Assembly: GCA_039105265.1 (NCBI GenBank)
Contig: JAPFFF010000007.1
Location: forward strand, 6,014,001 to 6,078,000
DNA from: Tritrichomonas musculus
Lineage: Eukaryota; Parabasalia; Tritrichomonadida; Tritrichomonadidae
Direction of reading: 5' to 3'
DNA: 64,000 nucleotides
Below are positions 19,509 through 30,008 of this stretch, one piece after another. The position numbers and the translations under genes were made by a program. The notes under the pieces are model-generated. The model made no database searches. It was not told the origin of the DNA and worked only from the letters and a program-made list of their open reading frames with translations. How positions within the stretch are numbered: the stretch's first letter is position 1; each line of letters opens with the position of its first letter.

Positions 19509-21314
19509 TTATTCATCAGATTTATCTTCAGAATTTGTGAATGTTTCCAAGTTGTCAATTGAGTCATACCATTTTGAATTTCTAGCGTTCTTCTTCATTT
19601 CGACAATCTCCTCGGGAGTCATTCCAAAAGGTGAGTTAAACGGTTCTATTTCAACGATTGGCTGGAGTACTTTCGTCACATAAGACTCAGCATCAATTTT
19701 ATATCTCCCTTCCAATTTAGGGAAGTCTCTCACTATGCTTTCCATTTCCCAAAGAGCTTCATTAAAGGTAAGATTAGAAACAGGCAGTCCTAGATCAATA
19801 TTATTGATCTTTAAAAATCTCAAAATGGAATTTCTTTCAATCCGTCCATACATTGGCTTACTCTGGTCCTTTTTTCCTCTCAAATAAAGCTCAATATGAG
19901 GAAGATGAAGGTAAAATGGAAATTGTTTGGGTGATGAATTATTAGTAGGATCGATAATTCCTATTTTAAGATTAACATTTGCATTCTCTGAAGCTTTTTG
20001 GATTTCTTCGGAAATTTGAATGAAATCTTGATCAGTAAGGCCAAATGATGATGATGTTTCAGTGGTTACTTGTGATTGATCTTTTTTGGTCCTGAAAATA
20101 ATCATTACGTCTTTTTCTGGATCATCTACAAAGTCTTGGAAGTTAGAGCCAACAATTGTTTTAATGGATTTGCTATTGATGTGTCCGATATCATTTTCAT
20201 TTTCAGAAAAATAAACGCTTTTGATTTCTCCATTTCGTATTTTTTTGATATATTCATATGCGCTGATTTGCAATTGTTCTGATCCAATAGGAATATCATC
20301 AAAAAAGCCTCCGTTCGGATAATAAAATCTTGACTTATAGTTAAATACTAACAAATCTGGAACTTTTTGGATTTTTTTGTGTGTTACTGATTCAACAATA
20401 TTGAATGATTCCTGTTCAATAAGAACAACTTTGTATTCAGGAGCGATATTATGAAGGTTTTCAAGAGTAGCAGATATATCTGTGTTAATGGTATTAATTG
20501 AGGATGTAGATTTGAATTCATTGTCAGTATTATATATTAATCCAAGAAAAGTATAGTTTTGATAATCTAAATCTTGATCTTCTAATCTACTATAGTCTGG
20601 TGTTCCATATTCTCTAGTCTTTTGTAATAATGCTGTATAATTATAATTGGTAGTATTTGTTGAATTATCATCATTTTTAGTAGTATTAAAATCAAATGTA
20701 ACTGGTATAATACAATTATCATCGCGTCTAAAGAGTAAGAATTTTTCATTTTCCATATTAATTTGTTCAAAAACTTCATCAGTTGCTGCAATAATTTCAG
20801 TTGTTCCGTAAACATTAATGAAATTAGTTAGAATTCGGAAACCTTCGTTAATGTCAACCTCACGCAAAATTAATGCATATTTTGTTGGGCCAAGTAATTC
20901 ATAAAGCTCGAGTGATGATGTAGCTGTATACCTAAGTGATGTTGTCCAAAAATGAAGTGTTGTTGCTAGAGAAAGATCATCTTCGGGAATCTCACAATTT
21001 AATGAGATCTGAGCTCTATTTATCAAGACAATGTATGGTTTTTTGTATTCAAATCGTGAGTTGAGTTGAGGAACTTGACTACTGTTTAAAACTAAAAAAT
21101 AAGTATGATCTGAGAATTCTACTATTGCGTTGGAAAAGCGTTCTATTGCTTTTTTATTTTCACTTGACTTTTGATCAGAAACAATAAGTGCGATAACAGT
21201 TGGAGTTTTTGTGCAAAAAACACGAAAATCATATTCAGTAAATGGGAAAGTAGTAGGGCTTTCGGTAGCCTCAAATGGAATATATATTGATAACAAAGAG
21301 AGAATAAATAGCAT
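19509..21314 (-). CDS. PDI-like secretory protein lacking redox CxxC sites
   Basis: 601 residues with an N-terminal signal peptide (MLFILSLLSIYIPFEA). The architecture resembles a protein disulfide isomerase: repeated thioredoxin-like folds, the clearest at ~390-510. There KTIVGSNFQDFVDDPEKDV matches the entry to the PDI a' domain, but the expected WCGHC is replaced by IIFRTKKDQSQ; the following ISEEIQKASENANVNLKIG and FPFYLHLPHIELY keep the fold pattern. No CxxC occurs anywhere, so the protein should be redox-inactive and may act as a binding chaperone, as with ERp29-like proteins. The C-terminus is SEDKSDE, one residue short of a KSDEL-type retrieval signal. The membrane-free, glycosylatable (NxT-rich ~205-230) chain fits the ER lumen. 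Confidence 0.72.
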   Translation of the reverse strand: MLFILSLLSIYIPFEATESPTTFPFTEYDFRVFCTKTPTVIALIVSDQKSSENKKAIERFSNAIVEFSDHTYFLVLNSSQVPQLNSRFEYKKPYIVLINRAQISLNCEIPEDDLSLATTLHFWTTSLRYTATSSLELYELLGPTKYALILREVDINEGFRILTNFINVYGTTEIIAATDEVFEQINMENEKFLLFRRDDNCIIPVTFDFNTTKNDDNSTNTTNYNYTALLQKTREYGTPDYSRLEDQDLDYQNYTFLGLIYNTDNEFKSTSSINTINTDISATLENLHNIAPEYKVVLIEQESFNIVESVTHKKIQKVPDLLVFNYKSRFYYPNGGFFDDIPIGSEQLQISAYEYIKKIRNGEIKSVYFSENENDIGHINSKSIKTIVGSNFQDFVDDPEKDVMIIFRTKKDQSQVTTETSSSFGLTDQDFIQISEEIQKASENANVNLKIGIIDPTNNSSPKQFPFYLHLPHIELYLRGKKDQSKPMYGRIERNSILRFLKINNIDLGLPVSNLTFNEALWEMESIVRDFPKLEGRYKIDAESYVTKVLQPIVEIEPFNSPFGMTPEEIVEMKKNARNSKWYDSIDNLETFTNSEDKSDE

Positions 21315-21339
21315 TTACAATATCATGAAACTTTTTCAA
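21315..21339 (-). promoter_or_regulatory. Core promoter of the PDI-like gene
   Basis: The minus strand contains TTGAAAAAGTTTCATGAT followed by ATTGTAA and the start ATG. The Inr TTTCATGAT overlaps a GAAAAAGTTT box, the inverse of the AACTTTTTC box seen elsewhere. Confidence 0.45.
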
Positions 21340-21707
21340 TAGTATAAGATCTCAATTGAAAATGAACATCAAAGAAAATCGAAATGAATGAGAATCTAGT
21401 TCAATCATGCTCAATCTTGTTTTTCAAAAATAAAAATAAAGAATAATAGGATAGCAAGTATTAATATAGTATATTAAAATTTATTAATAAACAAATTTAA
21501 TATAGATAAATATTATCATTGAGAGAAACCTTTTTTTCTTTAACAAAAATATTATGATGAAATAATCTTCATCATTTAATCATAATTTAGACTAAATGAT
21601 GATGAAAAACTTCAATAATATATATATATATATTTTTTTTTTTTTTCTGATAGAGCTCTATATAGAAAAAAAATATTTTTTGTCTGTAGAATTTTGTAGT
21701 GTTTTTT
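21340..21707. other. AT-rich spacer
   Basis: AT-rich DNA with an (AT)n run at about 21618-21632 and a T-run at about 21634-21647. No gene recognised. Confidence 0.5.
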
Positions 21708-22769
21708 TCAGTACATGTCTTCGAGCATAAAAGCTGGAGGAAGACAGAATGGATCGTTGAAAAAGAAGTCGTCTCTGAGGCATTCAAACTTTTTTGTGCT
21801 AGCTTTTGCTTCTTCAAGATCAACAGGAGCAACTTCTTGTGGTTGTGGTGACATGAAATAACGAGAATTAATTGGTTCAGAAGAAAATAAAGAAAGAGAT
21901 GGAAATGATAAACGAGTTGAAATTGATGATAATTCTGATGTAGCCTGTTGTACGGCTTCCGGTGATGTTGTTGAAGAAGAAGAAGAAGACATGGATGAAG
22001 TTGAATTTGAATCGTTGGTCAGATTGAATATAGGTCTTTGTGGTTCAGGAGTTGATGGAGACATCTGAAAGAAGCTCCACTCTCGAATAAATGTTGGGCC
22101 TGGATGTGAAATTTGCAGCTTTATAATTAATTCAGTTGTATAATCATTTAAGGAACTTTGTTGTGGCTGTTGAGATTGCAAAAATATTGGTGTTGAAGAA
22201 GATGGCACTTTTAAGTATCCAAGACGTTGGAGTGCGGCGCCAATACTTGATTTCGAGAAGTTTTCTGAAAAATTACAATTCTTATTACTTCTTAATGATT
22301 CTGGAGCAGTTTGTCCAACTAGTACTCGCAATTGTTTGAAATTTATTGCTATTGAAAACCCAGGATGAAGCCAGCATACACCGCAAACAAGCATTTTAAC
22401 AGTTGATGCTCTTTCAGCAGCATTGGCAAAACTATTAAATTCGTTATTATAGTTAGAATAGCCATATCCGCAGCTATAACAGTATGGATTAATATTATTA
22501 TGAATTTCAGGAGGTTCTGGTGAATTTGTAGTTTCTTGATGAGACATATTTATCTTTTGGCATTCGCAATTAGATTCGCTAGTCGTAGATGTACAAAAAT
22601 CGTGTATCATCTTCAAAATTTCTGAGAATGGATAATGCTTGGTTGAAAAAAGTTGTTGCATATTTTGATAAATAGCTTGATCTTCTTCTGAAAGACGATC
22701 GAAGTACATTGGCCTCGCGTTGATATTATAATCGTTGGAATTGGAAGGTAGTACCCCAGCAAAATTCAT
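21708..22769 (-). CDS. Initiator-binding-domain (IBD) transcription factor, long-insert form
   Basis: 353 residues. The N-terminal part carries the trichomonad initiator-binding domain (winged helix, as in IBP39). RLSEEDQAIYQNMQQLF at ~25-41 and FSEILKMIHDFC are followed by a ~55-residue insert (rich in Cys, Asn and Ser), then VKMLVCGVCWL, IAINFKQLRVLVG and SSIGAALQRLGYLKV to ~205. IBP39-type proteins bind the Inr upstream of trichomonad genes and recruit RNA polymerase II (family knowledge). The C-terminal ~150 residues are Ser/Pro/Thr-rich and end in an acidic, aromatic stretch (DDFFFNDPFCLPPAFMLEDMY) that resembles the polymerase-tail-binding end of such factors. The Inr candidate ACTCAATG overlaps the start. 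The gene at 53905 encodes a shorter relative. Confidence 0.85.
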   Translation of the reverse strand: MNFAGVLPSNSNDYNINARPMYFDRLSEEDQAIYQNMQQLFSTKHYPFSEILKMIHDFCTSTTSESNCECQKINMSHQETTNSPEPPEIHNNINPYCYSCGYGYSNYNNEFNSFANAAERASTVKMLVCGVCWLHPGFSIAINFKQLRVLVGQTAPESLRSNKNCNFSENFSKSSIGAALQRLGYLKVPSSSTPIFLQSQQPQQSSLNDYTTELIIKLQISHPGPTFIREWSFFQMSPSTPEPQRPIFNLTNDSNSTSSMSSSSSSTTSPEAVQQATSELSSISTRLSFPSLSLFSSEPINSRYFMSPQPQEVAPVDLEEAKASTKKFECLRDDFFFNDPFCLPPAFMLEDMY

Positions 22770-24421
22770 TGAGTAAATTTATAAAAATTTTTGCCTTTAT
22801 TTAAAAACGGGAAATTTTGTCTGAATTAGGGGGTTGGAGTATTCAAATTTTGAATAATAACTGGAAAAAAAGTATTGTGAAATATCAATCAATTTTTGAT
22901 AAGCTTATCAATATTAAGGTTTTATGACAGTTTATAAAAAAATAAATATTTCAAATTTTGAGAGGCTGCTCATAAAGTATTAATTTCTAATGATTTGATT
23001 GTGCGTAAAAATATGGGGAAAAAATATTAATATTAATATTTTTTAATGGTTTATATTTTTAAAATCAAAATTAATTTTTTTTTTAGATATTCTTTTATTT
23101 TTTAACAAGGAAATTGCATTTGTTTTAGACAAATAAAAGAAATAAATTTTTCTTTTTGAGAGCTTTTATGGATAATTATATCAAATAATTATTACTAATA
23201 TTTAGAAGTAATTTCAATTATTTTGATGAATAAATTATTAATATCTCTTATATATATTATTTAAATGCTTAAAATAAATATTAAATTTAATATTTATTGC
23301 AATTATTTTATTAAAATTTCAATGGTTTGAATTTTGTGAAATCATTCAAATTTAGTTTATAACATATCATTATAAAAAATGTAAATTATCTTAGCCATTT
23401 CAATTATAGAATATTATTTTGGTATATATTTCAGTATATATAATCAATATATATATAATTATATTTAATTAGTAAGTAAAAATTAAAAAAGATGTTTGAA
23501 AATATCTTTATCAAGATAAATAAGAGGTATGTAAATAACTTTTTGTGATGTTATTTGGTCTGATATTTTAAAAAAAATGATTTTGTATCCTCAATTATGA
23601 AAAAATAAATCCTACTTATTATTTTTTTAGTAAAAAATTATTTGTTTTTAAAAAATAAATTCATTTTATAATTTTTGTATTTCGCTAAATAGATGGTTTA
23701 ATGTTGTATTATGCATTTATTCTTTTTATATATATATTATATATCTTATATAATGAAAAATACTAATTTATTAATAAAATAAGTGAGATAAATGTAAATT
23801 AGTATTTTTCAAAATGTGATATGAAATAATATTTCATTTATCTAACTTTTCTAGGCCAAGCGTGAAAAAATTGATATAAATATATCATGTAGCAAATTAT
23901 AAATATATTATAATGTGTTAATATAACTTTTTTTCTAGAAAACATTAAGATATAAAAATTTGATTTACTTTTATATTAGAGACTTCCGTAAACAACTGAG
24001 TTATACGCAATATATAATAAATACTTGTCATACCAAATATGTTTTTTGAACAACTGACTTATAAAAAAATAAATAATATAATATGTGAAAAACAAATGAA
24101 ATATGAGTAATTATTTTAAATACCGATTATTAGTCAGTAGTACCATATAACACTATTATTTAAAATACAACTTTTATTTTTTTGGAAAAATAAGTTGTAT
24201 ATATATAACTGAGTTATACAATAAGTACATGAGTTATCCATTAAAAACAAACTTGTACACAAAGACATGTGATATGAAAAAATAAATTTAGTCCATATAA
24301 TTTTGTTCCAATCATAGAAACTCATTCATTTAGCAAATCGTTGCTTATTTACAAGTATGTTGCAAAATACCCTCAATCCACAACTTCAAAATACTCGTAC
24401 CAAATATGTATTGATTTTTTT
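22770..24421. other. Gene-free AT-rich region, left part of a 5.6-kb desert
   Basis: No ORF with a credible start was seen. There is a 16-bp perfect stem at 23755-23770 and 23795-23810 (GAAAAATACTAATTTA and its complement) with a 24-base loop, and short direct repeats of AACTGAGTTATAC near 23995 and 24207. The rest is low-complexity AT sequence. Confidence 0.5.
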
Positions 24422-24998
24422 GGGAGATATTTTTTGCCCCCAATCTCTTTTGACCCCAACGGTTAAGGTCAATATTGACCCTGTATCGTACTTCAGAAAA
24501 AATCGGCGAGAACTTTTTTGCACTTTTGTGAAAAATACCATGAGTAGCTACTCACGCTTTTTTCTCTAAATTTTAATTTTTTACAAATAATGCTAATTGT
24601 ATAATTTTGAAAAGATTAGTAAACATTTATTGTTAAATATAACATCATAGGCACGAATATGTGAAGAAAATCTTATATATTTTTTAACAAAGAGATATCT
24701 ATAATATTATTGATAAATTTTTTTTTTACCAAAAAAAGAAAAAATTGGTATAATAATTACTACAATGAGATACTAATTATGTATAACTTACTCGGGATGG
24801 AAGAAATTTTCTCTAGAGCTGCTTTTTAATAAAAATGATTTTTTTGAAATATTCGTAAAAAAAGCGTGAGTAGCTACTCATGGTATTTTTCACAAAAGTG
24901 CAAAAAAGTTCTCGCCGATTTTTTCTGAAGTACGATACAGGGTCAATATTGACCTTAACCGTTGGGGTCAAAAGAGATTGGGGCAAAAAATATCTCCC
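24422..24998. mobile_element. 577-bp MULE-like MITE with ~141-bp TIRs and 9-bp TSD
   Basis: The left arm 24422-24563 starts GGGAGATATTTTTTGCC. The right arm 24858-24998 is its near-perfect inverted copy; the only clear difference is the length of one C run. Both ends abut GATTTTTTT (24413-24421 and 24999-25007), a 9-bp target-site duplication, although the T-run makes its exact length uncertain. Long TIRs with a 9-bp duplication are the hallmark of Mutator-like elements, which are known in trichomonads. The ~290-bp interior is non-coding. Confidence 0.8.
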
Positions 24999-25238
24999 GA
25001 TTTTTTTTTTTTTTTTTTTAATTTATAATGATTAATTTTGGAATATATTTGAACAATAATTAAATTTATTATAATTCATAATTATATTTTAATATGCAAA
25101 ATATTTGTTGGGATATATGCATTTAAAAAATAGTGAAAAATAAAAAAAAATTCAGAGTTTTATCAGAATTTTTGATATCTTTTCTCTCAAATAAAAACCT
25201 AGACATATCTTAAAATTTTCATAAAAAAAAAGTTATTA

Positions 25239-25480
25239 AGGTACAAATCCAGTACGTTATTTTTTGAATCGGAGAACGTTTATTATTTGAATAGTTGCAT
25301 GTCTCTGAAAAAGTTTAAATTGACTAGGTTTGTTTTTGACACTTATTTTACAATTTAAATAAACATTATGACATGTTATATAAAATGGATGAAAATAATC
25401 GTTTTTTATTTAACATGTCATTTTATTCTTTGAGAATGTCAAAAAAAATAGCGGTTATTAAACGTACTGGATTTGTACCT
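25239..25480. mobile_element. 242-bp mariner-type MITE, copy 2
   Basis: Same element as 13961-14202: identical 20-bp TIRs, TA on both sides, same length, about 98% identical by eye. The near-identity suggests recent spread by a transposase elsewhere in the genome. Confidence 0.85.
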
Positions 25481-26330
25481 TAAATATTTTATTAATGATT
25501 AATATAAAATTAATATAAGCATATGTAGGCTACTCATTTTTTTGAAATTAAAAAGTGCATTTTTTTCGATTAATTTTTAGAAATATTCAATAAATTTAAA
25601 ATATGAAATTTTATACACAATACATATTTATTTTATCTTAATTAGAACACATAATATCTATTATTCACGAACTTTTTTTCTGCATCATTATTTCCAATAT
25701 CACACAATCAAGTTTATGTAATTGTGGTTTGGAATAATTTTTAGATTGATATATAGATATGTATAATAATATTTATATTAAAATATGCTTCCGAAAAGAG
25801 TTTCTTCCAAAAAAGTTGAAACAAATATTAAAATTGATATATCACAACTTACAATAGACCTAGAGATATATTTTTGATATATTATATTCTCCATCGTCCA
25901 AGCTACAATTTGATATCATTTGTTTATTTCTAACTCTAAAGATAAAGTTTAGTTGAGAATTTATATTGAAAAAGTTGAATTAATAAACGGAATGATTCAA
26001 TTTCCTATGACGTCAAATGAAATAATAAACGGTCAAGTGTAAAATTTGCTAATAAAAATTATATATTTAAACTATAAATATATCATAGATAATTGATTAA
26101 AAATTATTAAATCAAAAGAATGAAAATTCATTGATTTTTCATTCAATTTCTATTGAAATTATAAAAATAAATAAAAATACCATTCAATTTTTTTCAAATT
26201 AAAAAAGTCGATTTTAAACTTTATCTTTTATATTTGAAAAATATTTCCTATCAATTATTATTTAATTATATAATCTTTATTTAAATATACCATAAAAATA
26301 AAAAACTTGTAGAAAGCCTACACATATATA
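25481..26330. other. AT-rich spacer within the desert
   Basis: No gene, repeat pair or RNA element recognised. Confidence 0.45.
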
Positions 26331-26391
26331 AGCATGTCAACTTGGATTTTATTTTTGAAAATGGTGGATTTTATTGGAATTTTGGTTTTTA

Positions 26392-26857
26392 AGGGACTAG
26401 TTTCCAATTTTTTTGTAAACTTATCAATATTGAATGAACTCATAGAATAAAACTTTGAAAGATAGCTTTTCGGAAAAAGATTTGGTCAAATATAATAAAT
26501 TTTTCTCCTTAACGATCATTTTTATACTATTTATGGCAACTTTTTGAATGGATTTATTTTTTTTAATATGAAAATTAGTAAGAAATATTAATAAAAAAAA
26601 ATATCAAATAAATTGATAAATAAAATAATAAAAAAATATTTCGTTTTTTCATTTTAGTAAAATGATTTTACAATAGAAATTTATTATATTATCAAGTTTT
26701 TTTATGAACCTAACATATTTGATATATAAATAAAATAATATATGAATATTAAAATCTAGATCAAACTATTTAATAAATTTTTCAGTCAAAAAAAAAATAC
26801 TTTTTTTTTTTGTGAGAACACATAGAATATTTTAACTCAAAATGGAAACTAGTCCCT
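26392..26857. mobile_element. 466-bp mariner-type MITE, nested
   Basis: TIR AGGGACTAGTTTCCA is perfect over 15 bp at both ends, flanked by TA on each side. Non-coding. It lies inside the larger 26331-27719 unit. Confidence 0.65.
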
Positions 26858-27282
26858 TAAAAAAAAATTCATAAAGAACGTGATATGTTCGTGAATCTTG
26901 AATTCTTCATATAAGATTATATATTTTATGAGATTTGGAAGGTTTTTAATTGAACTTTATAATGTTTTCGAAAAAAATAAATATTATCAAAAAATTTTCT
27001 GATATACAAAGCATTAATCTTAAATCATTTGAATCATTATAAATAAATAATATAGAAAAATGATTATTTAAAGTTATATTGTTATAAAATATAAATGCAA
27101 TATGTTATTTTTTTTTTTTTTTTTTCTGAACTTTTATACTTCATAAAGCATCAGTTTTGATATATTTCAGTACTTTTATAGTTTTTTTTATTTCCTTTTT
27201 TAATTCTTGAATTTCATTTGCAAAAAGAATCATATTTAAAATATCTTACCAAATATAAATTCAAAAAGTTTATTTAAATAGA

Positions 27283-27558
27283 ATGCCATTTTACTCCCAA
27301 AATAAAAAAAAAAATAAAAACCATAACGTTCTCCTCCATGGTTTTTATGGTTTTTATTTCAATGCATTTTGATCGGAAATGATCGTTTTCCTCACAAATA
27401 AAAACCAAAAAATCATAAAAAACGTTTTTTGGTTTTTATTTGAATGCTTTTTGATCGGAAATGATCGAAACGCATTCAAATAAAATCCATAAAAACCATG
27501 GAGGAGAACGTTAAGGGTTTTTTTTTTTATTATTATTATTCTGGGTGTAAAATGGCAT
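27283..27558. repeat. 276-bp foldback (long imperfect palindrome)
   Basis: The left end ATGCCATTTTACTCCC and the right end GGGTGTAAAATGGCAT are inverted copies. The arms continue with AACGTTCTCCTCCATGG and runs of GGTTTTTAT, and the centre repeats TTTTGATCGGAAATGATCG in both arms. A further end-like copy, TGGTGTAAAATGCCAT, lies at about 27581-27596. No target duplication was found. Confidence 0.7.
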
Positions 27559-27721
27559 AAAAGTGTCTATTAAATATTCATGGTGTAAAATGCCATATTA
27601 AAATATTACTAGAAAAAAATGAAGAATTTTTAATGAAAATTTTTGACAACAAAACTTAAAAACCACCATTAAAAACCAGTTTTGGATTTTAAATCTATGG
27701 AGGCTATTGTTGACATGCTTA

Positions 27722-28329
27722 ATTAATAATATAAAAATAACAAAATAAAAGTTTCTTTGGCCTAAGTTTTTTATCTACTAACCCTCTGATAAATAATAAA
27801 AATGATCTGTAAAGTATTGAAAAATAATGATTGGTTAATGAAAATTTAGTATTTTTGTTAACCAAGTTCACTTTTTCAGATGGGAAACGTTAATAAAAAA
27901 GAAATATTTAGAATAAAGAAATCTTAGGTAAACCTGGGAAAAGAAATTTCTATATACTCTTTTAAAAGTAGATCCTGTATAAATATAGCAAATTGTTTAA
28001 TATCAAATGAATTATCTACATAGTTGTACTGAGGATTTGCCAAAAAAAAAAATGTTTTTTGGATATTAATAAAATAATAAATATAAAAAGGTAAGATATT
28101 AAAAATGTTAAATACATTTGTTAGTTTGTAAATTTCATTCAACTTTCATGAATATTAAAGATTTTTAATTATTTATATATCTATTCAAAACTCTCAATAT
28201 CCTTCTTTATAAAAATCTCTCAAATTTTATTTTATAAAATTTTAAAAAGAAAGAATAAACGAGTAATTTTGATGAAATAGGATTTAAAAACTCATAAAAA
28301 AAATAGCTTTATTTGAATTTCAAATTGAA
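27722..28329. other. AT-rich spacer upstream of the Sec7-PH gene
   Basis: A 72-codon minus-strand frame at 27924-28142 lacks an ATG and is not called. Nothing else recognised. Confidence 0.5.
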
Positions 28330-28379
28330 TCAAAAAGTTAAAATTTCAAAATTTTTTTACAAAGAGTTTGAATCATTTT
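28330..28379 (+). promoter_or_regulatory. Core promoter of the Sec7-PH gene
   Basis: TCATTTT at 28373-28379 abuts the start ATG and matches the trichomonad Inr. TCAAAAAGTTAAAA at 28330-28343 is the inverse form of the AACTTTTTGA box, 37-50 bases upstream of the start. Confidence 0.5.
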
Positions 28380-30008
28380 ATGATTGGGCAATCATCTGAA
28401 GAAAGCCAACAAAAAAATAATCTTGAAGAAAGAAATTCTATCAAAATTAGAAAAAAGTCAAAACAGTTTTTAAAAAATGAAATCGACGAAGATAATGTAT
28501 ATTTTCATACTGAAACTGGTATATTTAATAGCACGAACGAAAACGAAGAAAAGTTATATGATTCTATTCAATATAATGCTGATAATAATATTGATCATGA
28601 TTCAAAAAATTCTCAATCACCCTCATTAGAACTCCTAAACGTTGAAGCTGAATTAAATAATCTTATTAATCTTTTTAATAGCAATCCAAAGAAAGCTATT
28701 CCGCTTTTATGCCGTTATTATTATCATTCTGATGATATAGCAGCACCAATTATTGCTCATATTCTTCATACAACTCCAGGACTCCAAACAGATAAAATTA
28801 TTTCGTATTTAACATCTCTTAGATGTGATTCAAATCAAAATTCCAATCGAAATGAAAGTATTAACAGTGATAATGATTTTATCGAGAAATTTTCGCCCAG
28901 CTATTTCAAAAATTTAGAAATAAAACGCTCGCGCCTAAATATATATGCTATTCCTCCATCAGCAGTCTTGAAAGCATATTTTGATGAAATGAATTTAAAA
29001 GTTTCATTAATGGATGCGATGCGAACCTGTCTTGAAGCAACTAATTTTTTAAATTGTTCTTTTGACAAAATGGATTATATTTTAAAAATTTTCTCGTATT
29101 CATATTATGAGCAAAATAAATCAGGAATCAAAGTTTCATATGTTTATTTTGCTGTATTATCGATCATTCTTTTAAATAATGAAATTCTTAGGAGTCGGTC
29201 TGATGATAATCATGATAACCTAAGAATAATAACACCTGATTATTATGATATAATTATAAAGCACATATTTCCAGAAAATTATTTACAATTATTTTGCACA
29301 AGAGCTGTATATCGCCGAGTTAATAAGAAGCCATTCACACAAAGAATTTTCAATCCTGAAGAAATTAAAATTCATTTCAAATGTAGAATCGAAAAGAAAA
29401 CGAACAAATGGAATAGCACATTTAGAAAAAGATTTTTGTGGCTTAATAATAATAGATTGGTACTTTATCAGCAAAAAGGTAAAATGATACCAACTAATTT
29501 CCTATTAATCAGTCCAAATCTAACAATTCAGGCCGAAAAAAAGTATCCAAGCCGAGTATATGTCAGGTCATCGTCATTTATTTACAAAAATAAAAAAAAA
29601 GCTCGATTTTCTGATTCCGAATGTTACACTAGTATTGCTGCAAGTGCTAAAAAGAGATACCAGAATGGAGGTATTGAAGATTTTTCGCATGTTTATGATA
29701 TTAACATTTTGTCAAAGACTGATTCAAACTCAATATATGCAATTTCAAATTCTACGACTCCGATTTCTTCTTTATATGGCTTATTTAATTTGTCAGAAAA
29801 AGGCGAATCACTCTTGTATGCTCACTTTGGTGGTAATGATGGTAATTCTTCTGTCTATAAAAAGAACATTGGTGAACTGGTATTGCAATTTGAATCATTA
29901 GATGAATGTAAAGCATGCTCTTTTGCACTAAAAAAGATGTTGCTGTTGTCTTTTTTCATTGATGATACACCGCCATTAACAATACCACCTGCATTTCTTG
30001 ATTTTTGA
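28380..30008 (+). CDS. Sec7-PH protein, Arf-GEF-like, glutamic finger missing
   Basis: 542 residues from the ATG at 28380; the frame upstream has no earlier ATG and the Inr sits directly on this one. Residues ~1-80 are charged and low complexity. A Sec7 domain spans ~82-295: LINLFNSNPKKAIPLLCRYY, IIAHILHTTPGLQTDKIISYL, AVLKAYFDEMNLKVSLMDAM and FAVLSIILLNNEIL match its helices. A PH domain follows at ~325-530 (IHFKCRIEKKTNKW, RKRFLWLNNNRLVLY, ending LDECKACSFALKKMLLLSF). Sec7 proteins load GTP on Arf through a Glu in the FRLPGEAQKIDR loop. Here the loop reads TNFLNCSFDKMDY with Ser227 at the Glu position, so exchange activity should be weak or absent. It is followed 450 bp downstream by a kinase gene on the same strand. 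Confidence 0.8.
   Translation: MIGQSSEESQQKNNLEERNSIKIRKKSKQFLKNEIDEDNVYFHTETGIFNSTNENEEKLYDSIQYNADNNIDHDSKNSQSPSLELLNVEAELNNLINLFNSNPKKAIPLLCRYYYHSDDIAAPIIAHILHTTPGLQTDKIISYLTSLRCDSNQNSNRNESINSDNDFIEKFSPSYFKNLEIKRSRLNIYAIPPSAVLKAYFDEMNLKVSLMDAMRTCLEATNFLNCSFDKMDYILKIFSYSYYEQNKSGIKVSYVYFAVLSIILLNNEILRSRSDDNHDNLRIITPDYYDIIIKHIFPENYLQLFCTRAVYRRVNKKPFTQRIFNPEEIKIHFKCRIEKKTNKWNSTFRKRFLWLNNNRLVLYQQKGKMIPTNFLLISPNLTIQAEKKYPSRVYVRSSSFIYKNKKKARFSDSECYTSIAASAKKRYQNGGIEDFSHVYDINILSKTDSNSIYAISNSTTPISSLYGLFNLSEKGESLLYAHFGGNDGNSSVYKKNIGELVLQFESLDECKACSFALKKMLLLSFFIDDTPPLTIPPAFLDF

Larger units (their letters stand above)
26331..27719. mobile_element. 1389-bp TA-flanked element with 11-bp TIRs (tentative), carrying nested elements
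   Basis: The ends are AGCATGTCAAC at 26331-26341 and its complement at 27709-27719, each flanked by TA. No ORF is inside. It encloses a 466-bp TA-flanked MITE (26392-26857) and a foldback repeat (27283-27558). The TIR is short, so this outer unit is less secure than the others. Confidence 0.45.

Noticed and set aside
27924-28142. 72-codon minus-strand open frame
   Set aside because: It has no ATG, no recognisable motif and AT-biased composition; treated as chance.
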